A stretch of DNA of 5,805 nucleotides, taken from positions 1-5,805 of the forward strand of contig CALFWN010000074.1 of the NCBI GenBank assembly GCA_937928335.1, written 5' to 3'. The translations under genes were made by a program, and so were the position numbers. Origin of the DNA: an uncultured Litoreibacter sp. Lineage in GTDB: Bacteria > Pseudomonadota > Alphaproteobacteria > Rhodobacterales > Rhodobacteraceae. The notes beneath the pieces were generated by a model. It saw only the letters and a program-made list of their open reading frames with translations, did no database searches and was not told the origin of the DNA. Shown here in pieces: positions 1 through 4,399 of this stretch; positions within the stretch are counted from its first letter, which is position 1; the number at the start of each line of letters is the position of its first letter.

Positions 1-8
1 CGCTAATC

Positions 9-22
9 GTTAGTATACAAAC
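9..22. promoter_or_regulatory. Operator-like near-palindrome, site 1
   Basis: The site reads GTTAGTATACAAAC and is centred on the perfect palindrome GTATAC; 12 of its 14 bases fit the ideal palindrome GTTTGTATACAAAC. It differs by one base from the site at 630-643 in the marR/amidohydrolase gap. On the minus strand it contains TATACT, a good -10 match, so it may control a gene that starts left of the window. No start codon opening a useful frame is visible in 1-79. Which protein binds it is inference: the neighbouring MarR regulator or a GntR-type regulator. Confidence 0.5.
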
Positions 23-79
23 GCTAGCAGCGGGTTTCGAGACGAGTCAAATCATTATTTCGCTCCGGCAAAGCCCAAA

Positions 80-505
80 CTACCCCAGCTTTTTCAGCAG
101 TTTCAGAAAGGATTTCTGCTCAGCCGCGCTGAGCGGCGACAAGGTCAGACTGGAGATCTTGCGACCCACCTCCATCAATTCAGGGATGGCCGCAATACTG
201 CCCTTGGCAATAGAAAGAACTGCACGTCGCTTGTCTTTTGGGTCAGAGTCCACATCCACAAGACCCTTCTTGCGAAGCCGCTCTACGACACCCTTGATGG
301 TCGCCACATCCATCGCGGTGCGGCGGCCCAACTCGTTTTGGGAACACTCGCCCAATTCGGCGAGCTTCATCAGGGCGGCAAATTGCGTCGGCGTAAGATC
401 CCACGGCACCACCTCCTGAAACAAGGCCGAATGACGCTGGTTTGCCAGACGCATCAGATAGCCAACCTGATCATCCAGCCTGTATGTCCCGCCATTCTCT
501 TCCAA
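80..505 (-). CDS. MarR-family transcriptional regulator
   Basis: Small winged-helix DNA-binding repressor, expected to act as a dimer and to release DNA on binding an aromatic or related ligand. With the chosen start it is 141 aa. The dimerisation helix begins near YRLDDQVGYLMRLANQRH (8-25), the helix-turn-helix covers about 54-79 (CSQNELGRRTAMDVATIKG and following), and the wing is SDPKDKRRAVLS (87-98) with the family's D-x-R/K-R pattern. The frame is open further upstream: an ATG at 637 gives 185 aa, and TTG at 526 gives 148 aa. I prefer TTG at 505 because relatives usually begin only about ten residues before YRLDDQ, the extra N-terminal residues do not resemble the family, and the ATG at 637 lies inside an operator-like site and lacks a Shine-Dalgarno. 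Only a weak AGGGAA precedes TTG 505, so the start is uncertain. It is divergent from the amidohydrolase and likely controls the cluster and itself. Confidence 0.88.
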   Translation of the reverse strand: MEENGGTYRLDDQVGYLMRLANQRHSALFQEVVPWDLTPTQFAALMKLAELGECSQNELGRRTAMDVATIKGVVERLRKKGLVDVDSDPKDKRRAVLSIAKGSIAAIPELMEVGRKISSLTLSPLSAAEQKSFLKLLKKLG

Positions 506-609
506 ATCAGTGGTGCTTCCCTGCAATGGCCCAAGCCAGACCGCTTGGCCCCATGTTCGGTGATCAGGGGTGCCTGCGCAATCAACATGCTGCCGCTGCT
601 CTGGAAAAG

Positions 610-637
610 TAGACAGCAGAGGCAATTTTGTTAGCAT
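610..637 (+). promoter_or_regulatory. Possible promoter for the amidohydrolase gene
   Basis: TAGACA (610-615, five of six to TTGACA) is followed after 16 bp by TAGCAT (632-637, four of six to TATAAT). The -10-like box falls inside the operator-like site at 630-643, which would suit repression by blocking RNA polymerase. The distance from the -10 box to the amidohydrolase ATG at 669 is suitable for a short leader. Matches this short occur by chance, so the call is tentative. Confidence 0.35.
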
Positions 638-643
638 ACAAAC
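630..643. promoter_or_regulatory. Operator-like site 2, marR/amidohydrolase divergent region
   Basis: The site reads GTTAGCATACAAAC, 13 of 14 bases identical to site 1 at 9-22. It also lies in an inverted repeat TTTGT (627-631), six bases, ACAAA (638-642). It sits between the divergent regulator and amidohydrolase genes, 25 bp before the amidohydrolase start, where a MarR-type autoregulatory operator would be expected. That the local MarR protein binds it is inference from position. Confidence 0.6.
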
Positions 644-668
644 ACCAACAAGCGAGGGGGTGTGAGAG

Positions 669-1844
669 ATGAGCAATCCGACAAAGAAACTGGTCATAAG
701 AAACATAGGCTTGATTCTCACCGGCAAGATGGAGGCCCCGATTGCCGACGGCGATTGCGTGATCGCGGAAGATGGCAAGATCACCGACTACGGCTATGAC
801 AAAGACCTCAACACCGAAGGCGCAACAACGAAGGTAAACGCCAATGGCGCAACGATTGCTCCGGGGCTGATAGACAGCCACATCCACCCGGTTGTGGGCG
901 ACTACACCCCGCGTCAGCAGCAGCTGCACTGGATCGACTCAACCCTGCATGGCGGCGTGACAACCATGATCTCGGCCGGTGAGGTCCATATGCCGGGGCG
1001 CCCCAAGGATATCGTGGGGCTCAAGGCAATGGCGATTGCCGCGCAGCGTTGGTACGAGAATTTCCGCCCTTCGGGCGTCAAGGTTCTGGCGGGCGCACCT
1101 GTCATTGAACACGGCATGGAAGAACATGATTTCAAAGAGCTTGCCGATGCTGGCGTCAAATACCTAGGGGAGGTCGGGCTTGGCACGGTGAAAGACGGCA
1201 AGACCGCCAATCAGATGGTCAATTGGGCACGCAAATACGGCATCCAGTCCACCATTCACACCGGCGGGCCCTCCATTCCTGGCTCAGGTCTGATTGATGC
1301 TGATATGGTGCTGGAAACGGGAACCGATGTCGTCGGGCATATCAATGGCGGTCATTCCGCATTGCCGGACGACCAGATTGTCTGCCTGTGCGAAAACTGC
1401 ACCAAAGGCCTTGAGATCGTGCATAACGGAAACGAGCGGGCGGCACTTCTGACCCTGAACACAGCACGGGAGCTGGACAAGCTCGATCAGATCATCCTCG
1501 GAACAGACGGCCCTGCCGGGTCAGGCGTGCAGCCGCTTGGCATCATGCGGATGGTGGCGATGCTGTCGAGCCTTGGAAATGTCCCCGCCGAGATCGCATT
1601 TTGCTTTGCGAACGGCAACACGGCACGCCAGCGCGAATTGGATGCAGGTCTGATGGAGACCGGGTATAGCGCTGACTTTGTGCTGATGGATCAGGCGCAG
1701 CACGCCCCCGGAAAGAACATTCTGGAATCGGTACAGCTTGGCAATTTGCCCGGTGTGGGCATGATGATCATTGATGGTGAGATATGCAGCCATCGCAGCC
1801 GAAACACCCCGCCCGCGCAAAACCTGCCGGAGGTAGAGATATGA
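669..1844 (+). CDS. Enamidase-like metal-dependent amidohydrolase
   Basis: Amidohydrolase-superfamily enzyme of 391 aa, resembling enamidase of Eubacterium barkeri, which hydrolyses 6-oxo-1,4,5,6-tetrahydronicotinate to 2-formylglutarate and ammonia. Shared stretches recalled from that protein include LHGGVTTMISAG (93-104), PGRPKD (109-114), GEVGLGT (167-173), HTGG-x-SIPGS (197-206), HINGG (224-228) and SRNTPPA near the C-terminus (377-383). Predicted binuclear metal ligands are H71 and H73 (SHIH), bridging E168, H197, H224 and D280 (GTDGP). A glutamate rather than a carboxylated lysine as bridge fits the enamidase branch. Length matches the family. No signal peptide, so cytoplasmic. The ATG follows a G-rich Shine-Dalgarno (GAGGGGG, 654-660). 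The first gene of the plus-strand group, it is probably repressed through the site at 630-643. It could instead act on another cyclic amide or imide; the exact substrate cannot be read from the sequence. Confidence 0.87.
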   Translation: MSNPTKKLVIRNIGLILTGKMEAPIADGDCVIAEDGKITDYGYDKDLNTEGATTKVNANGATIAPGLIDSHIHPVVGDYTPRQQQLHWIDSTLHGGVTTMISAGEVHMPGRPKDIVGLKAMAIAAQRWYENFRPSGVKVLAGAPVIEHGMEEHDFKELADAGVKYLGEVGLGTVKDGKTANQMVNWARKYGIQSTIHTGGPSIPGSGLIDADMVLETGTDVVGHINGGHSALPDDQIVCLCENCTKGLEIVHNGNERAALLTLNTARELDKLDQIILGTDGPAGSGVQPLGIMRMVAMLSSLGNVPAEIAFCFANGNTARQRELDAGLMETGYSADFVLMDQAQHAPGKNILESVQLGNLPGVGMMIIDGEICSHRSRNTPPAQNLPEVEI

Positions 1845-1894
1845 TGGCATACAAACGGATCAAAGAGGAAATTTACTCAGAAATTCATGGCTAA
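1841..1894 (+). pseudogene. 17-codon mini-ORF resembling the start of a GntR regulator
   Basis: ATG at 1841 overlaps the amidohydrolase stop (ATGA) and is preceded by a strong Shine-Dalgarno GGAGG (1829-1833) seven bases upstream, so it looks translationally coupled. The product, MMAYKRIKEEIYSEIHG, ends at TAA 1892-1894. The pattern Y-x-x-I-K-E-E-I-x-x-x-I-x-G is what opens the winged-helix domain of many GntR regulators, which normally continue for 200 aa or more. Nothing GntR-like follows in any frame up to 2006. It could be the remnant of a deleted regulator gene, a short leader peptide, or chance; I lean to a remnant because start signal and sequence pattern agree. Confidence 0.4.
1843..1856. 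promoter_or_regulatory. Operator-like site 3, weak
   Basis: GATGGCATACAAAC matches site 2 at 12 of 14 positions. It overlaps the amidohydrolase stop codon and the first codons of the mini-ORF, where the bases also encode AYK, so the resemblance may be a coding coincidence. Its value rests on a fourth similar site 56 bp downstream. Confidence 0.3.
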
Positions 1895-1898
1895 AATC

Positions 1899-1912
1899 GA
1901 GTGTATACAAAT
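1899..1912. promoter_or_regulatory. Operator-like site 4, upstream of the Rieske gene
   Basis: GAGTGTATACAAAT contains the perfect 8-bp palindrome TGTATACA (1902-1909) and the shared ATACAAA half-site found at 9-22, 630-643 and 1843-1856. It lies about 95 bp before the Rieske oxygenase start in the AT-richer gap. The placement suits regulation of the oxygenase and transport genes by the same factor as the amidohydrolase. Confidence 0.42.
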
Positions 1913-1941
1913 AAACTTTCCCCCGAAATCCGAGAAATCGT

Positions 1942-1947
1942 TTGACA
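1942..1947 (+). promoter_or_regulatory. Perfect -35 hexamer in the gap before the Rieske gene
   Basis: TTGACA occurs 59 bases before the Rieske ATG. No convincing -10 box stands 16-18 bp downstream (the sequence there is CCTCAA), so this is only a candidate element. The rest of the gap (1895-2006) also shows a 7-bp inverted repeat CCCGAAA (1922-1928) and TTTCGGG (1972-1978) flanking this hexamer. No RNA gene or terminator is visible. Confidence 0.2.
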
Positions 1948-2006
1948 GGTCGCGCATTTTTACGCCTCAATTTTCGGGAAGCACCGGCTTGGGGGGCCAA
2001 TAAAGC

Positions 2007-3074
2007 ATGAGCTTTGTGAGAAACGCCTGGTACGTCGCTGGCTGGTCCAGAGACTTTGGAGAGCCGCTGAAAGCGCTCGAAATTACCGGTCAGCGTCTGG
2101 TCATGTTCCGCGAGGTAAGCGGCGCTGTAAAAGCTCTTGAGGATCGCTGCCCGCACCGCCTTTTACCGCTGTCAAAAGGCAAGCGCATCGGCGACACAAT
2201 CCAATGCGGCTATCACGGCATGACCTTCGATGGTGCCGGGAAATGTGTCCGTGTCCCCGGTCAGGAAAACACCCCCAAAAGCGCCTATGTCGAAGCCTTC
2301 CCGGTTGAGGAACGCCACGGCATCGTCTGGGTTTGGATGGGCGATCCCGAGCTGGCCGATCCCGCAGATATCTTCGACCTGCCGGAATTTACCCAGCCCG
2401 GATGGCACGCACATCACGGCGAGGGGCTGCACATCAAATCAAACTACCTCAACGTGGCCGAGAACCTTGTTGACCCGGCGCATGTGAGTTTCGTGCACCC
2501 TACGACACTGGGCAACGCCGCAAGCGAAAACGTCCCCGTCCATGTCTCGACCAGCGGGGAGGTGATCTCGGCCTGGCGCTGGATACGGGATGCCCCGCCT
2601 ATCGGATTTTTCCAGAAATTCGGTGGTTTCGACGGCCATGTAGACAGGTGGCATTATTACGACCTGCATCTGCCCTCAACCGCGGTCATTGATTTCGGCA
2701 GCATCGACACGAAACTGAACTGCCCGGAAAACGAACGTGATCGCGGCGTCCGCATCTTCGCCCTTCACTTTGTAACCCCCGTGCGCGAAGATTATACAAT
2801 CGATCACTGGATGCACCTTCGAAACACCTCGCTGGGCGACGAGGACGCATCCGCTCAGATGGATGCGATGTTCAAAACGGCCTTTGCGGAAGACAAGGAG
2901 ATTCTGGAGGCGGTACACGACGCAGAGCAGCAACCGCAACGACGCAGGCCAATTCGCGTGGCCATCGACAAAGGCCCTACAGTCTACCGCAAACGCATCC
3001 GCGACCTGATCGCATCTGAAACAACACAAGACCTGGGCGCGCCCATAGGGGCGAGCTTCATACAACACGACTGA
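2007..3074 (+). CDS. Rieske non-heme iron oxygenase, oxygenase subunit (VanA-like)
   Basis: Oxygenase component of 355 aa, of the vanillate/dicamba O-demethylase type. The N-terminal Rieske domain binds a [2Fe-2S] cluster through C48 and H50 (CPH) and C67 and H70 (CGYH). The catalytic domain carries the mononuclear iron site: N153, bridging D156, H159 and H164 in ENLVDPAHVSFVH, with D296 (AEDKE) the probable carboxylate ligand by alignment to dicamba monooxygenase. All key residues are present and length is normal. The start MSFVRNAWYVAGW is typical of the family; the Shine-Dalgarno is only a G-run (1991-1996). Expected reactions are hydroxylation or O-/N-demethylation of an aromatic or heterocyclic acid in the cytoplasm, using electrons from a separate ferredoxin-reductase (VanB-like), which is not in this window. 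It is 41 bp upstream of the binding-protein gene, so probably co-transcribed with it. Confidence 0.92.
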   Translation: MSFVRNAWYVAGWSRDFGEPLKALEITGQRLVMFREVSGAVKALEDRCPHRLLPLSKGKRIGDTIQCGYHGMTFDGAGKCVRVPGQENTPKSAYVEAFPVEERHGIVWVWMGDPELADPADIFDLPEFTQPGWHAHHGEGLHIKSNYLNVAENLVDPAHVSFVHPTTLGNAASENVPVHVSTSGEVISAWRWIRDAPPIGFFQKFGGFDGHVDRWHYYDLHLPSTAVIDFGSIDTKLNCPENERDRGVRIFALHFVTPVREDYTIDHWMHLRNTSLGDEDASAQMDAMFKTAFAEDKEILEAVHDAEQQPQRRRPIRVAIDKGPTVYRKRIRDLIASETTQDLGAPIGASFIQHD

Positions 3075-3102
3075 TCAACAGTCGGAGTAATCCCAACATA
3101 TC

Positions 3103-3107
3103 GGAGA
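3103..3107 (+). promoter_or_regulatory. Ribosome binding site of the binding-protein gene
   Basis: GGAGA lies eight bases before ATG 3116 and fixes that start. A second GGAG occurs 20 bases further upstream (3083-3086) in the same 41-bp gap; it has no start codon at a useful distance. Confidence 0.6.
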
Positions 3108-3115
3108 ACCTGCTC

Positions 3116-4321
3116 ATGCAACGAAAGACATTTCTCAAGGCGATGATCGCCACCGCTGCTTTGGCCGCAATGCCTCTTGCCACCTTCGCACAAGACACGA
3201 TCAAAATCGGTGAGATCAACCACTACAAGCGGCTGGCGGCTTTTGCTGGTCCCTACAAACAAGGGATCGAACTGGCGTTGGAGGAAACCAACGCCGCTGG
3301 CGGTGTTCTTGGCAAACCCCTCGAATTTATCTTCCGCGATGACCAGGGGGAGCCCGGTGAGGCTGTCAAAATTGCAGAAGAACTTATGACGCGTGACGGT
3401 GCGGTGATGCTCACTGGAACAATCCTGTCCAATGTCGGCCTCGCGATTTCGTCCTTCGCCGGGGAAAAAGGTTACGTCTACCTCGCCTCCGAGCCACTCG
3501 CTGACTCCCTCGTCTGGGGGGCCGGGAACAAATACACGTTCCGCCTGCGCTCCTCGACATTCATGCAGGCCGCGATGCTGGCGGAGGCCGCCGCGAAAAC
3601 CGACGCCAAGCGCTTCGCAACAATCGCACCGAACTACGCCTATGGCAAAGACGCCGTGGCGGCCTTCAAGGAAAACCTGCTGAAGCTGAAACCGGATGCA
3701 GAGTTCGTGGCAGAGCAATGGCCTGCCCTGTTCAAGATCGACGCAGGCGCTGAAGTACAAGCGCTTGAGCGCGCCAAACCAGACGCGATCTACAACGTCA
3801 CATTCGGCCCGGATCTCGCGAAATTTGTCCGTGACGGCACAGATCGGGGCCTGTTTGACGGCAGAAACGTATACGGCCTGCTGTCTGGCGAGCCTGAATA
3901 CCTTGATCCGCTCGGGGAAGAGGCCCCCGAAGGTTGGACCGTCACAGGTTTCCCCTGGTACGATCTCGAAGACGGCCCGGCAGGTGACTTCGTCGCGGCA
4001 TATCAGGCCCGTTACGACGACTACCCGCGCCTTGGCTCAATCGTTGGCTACATGACGGTCCAGTCGATTGTCGCGGCCCTTGAGAAAGCTGGCTCCACCG
4101 AAACCGAGGCAATTCGCGAAGCCTTTGAAGGGCTGCCCGTGGCTTCTGCAATGGGTGACATCGTGTTCCGCGCGATCGACAACCAGTCCACAATGGGCGC
4201 CTATGTCGGCACCACAGCCTTGAGCGACGGCAAGGGCATCATGGTCGATTGGGAGTACAAGGACGGGGCAAACTATCTGCCCTCAGACGAGGAAGTCTCG
4301 AAGCTCCGCCCGGCAGAGTAA
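3116..4321 (+). CDS. Periplasmic solute-binding protein, branched-chain amino acid ABC type (LivK-like)
   Basis: A 401-aa precursor with a Sec signal peptide: basic MQRK, a hydrophobic alanine-rich core and probable cleavage after A25 (ATFA before QDTIK). There is no lipobox cysteine, so the mature protein (about 376 aa) should be soluble in the periplasm. It has the two-lobed Peripla_BP_6 fold pattern: IKIGEI opening, AGPYKQGIELALEETNAAGGVLGKPLE (45-71 region), then the RDDQGEPGEAVKIAEEL segment, APNYAYGKDAVAAF in the middle and LPSDEEVSKLRP at the end. Relatives often accompany catabolic clusters for aromatic or other carboxylates rather than leucine uptake, so the ligand is probably the cluster's substrate; this is inference. 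It is followed after 78 bp by the permease gene, with a strong hairpin between. Confidence 0.92.
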   Translation: MQRKTFLKAMIATAALAAMPLATFAQDTIKIGEINHYKRLAAFAGPYKQGIELALEETNAAGGVLGKPLEFIFRDDQGEPGEAVKIAEELMTRDGAVMLTGTILSNVGLAISSFAGEKGYVYLASEPLADSLVWGAGNKYTFRLRSSTFMQAAMLAEAAAKTDAKRFATIAPNYAYGKDAVAAFKENLLKLKPDAEFVAEQWPALFKIDAGAEVQALERAKPDAIYNVTFGPDLAKFVRDGTDRGLFDGRNVYGLLSGEPEYLDPLGEEAPEGWTVTGFPWYDLEDGPAGDFVAAYQARYDDYPRLGSIVGYMTVQSIVAALEKAGSTETEAIREAFEGLPVASAMGDIVFRAIDNQSTMGAYVGTTALSDGKGIMVDWEYKDGANYLPSDEEVSKLRPAE

Positions 4322-4335
4322 CCGCTTCGCCGATC

Positions 4336-4368
4336 TGATGCCCGGCCGGTTCGCTGTGCCGGGCGTCA
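4336..4368 (+). other. Intercistronic RNA hairpin between binding-protein and permease genes
   Basis: TGATGCCCGGC (4336-4346) pairs with GCCGGGCGTCA (4358-4368) over 11 bp with one G-U pair, leaving an 11-base loop. There is no T-run after it, so it is unlikely to be a full intrinsic terminator. Such GC-rich stems after binding-protein genes can protect the upstream mRNA from 3' decay or attenuate read-through, giving more binding protein than permease. Pairing is seen; the role is inferred. Confidence 0.6.
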
Positions 4369-4399
4369 GCACCCAACATTCAATCCGAGACAGGCCACT

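Noticed and set aside
582..929. A 115-codon minus-strand frame across the marR/amidohydrolase region
   Set aside because: It overlaps the start of the amidohydrolase and has no domain or ribosome binding site that I can support.
1000..1020. Inverted repeat GCCCCA/TGGGGC inside the amidohydrolase gene
   Set aside because: A 6-bp stem in GC-rich coding sequence is expected by chance, and the codons are conserved protein motif (PGRPKD).
1887..2003. A 38-codon plus-strand frame ending three bases before the Rieske ATG
   Set aside because: It has no Shine-Dalgarno at useful spacing and no recognisable pattern, and it overlaps operator-like sites; chance is the simplest explanation.
2984..3760. 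A 258-codon minus-strand frame across the Rieske/binding-protein junction
   Set aside because: It runs opposite two well-supported genes and shows no recognisable domain.
3868..3875. GTATAC core within the binding-protein gene, similar to the operator core
   Set aside because: Only the 6-bp core matches; the ATACAAA half-site is missing and the location is mid-gene.
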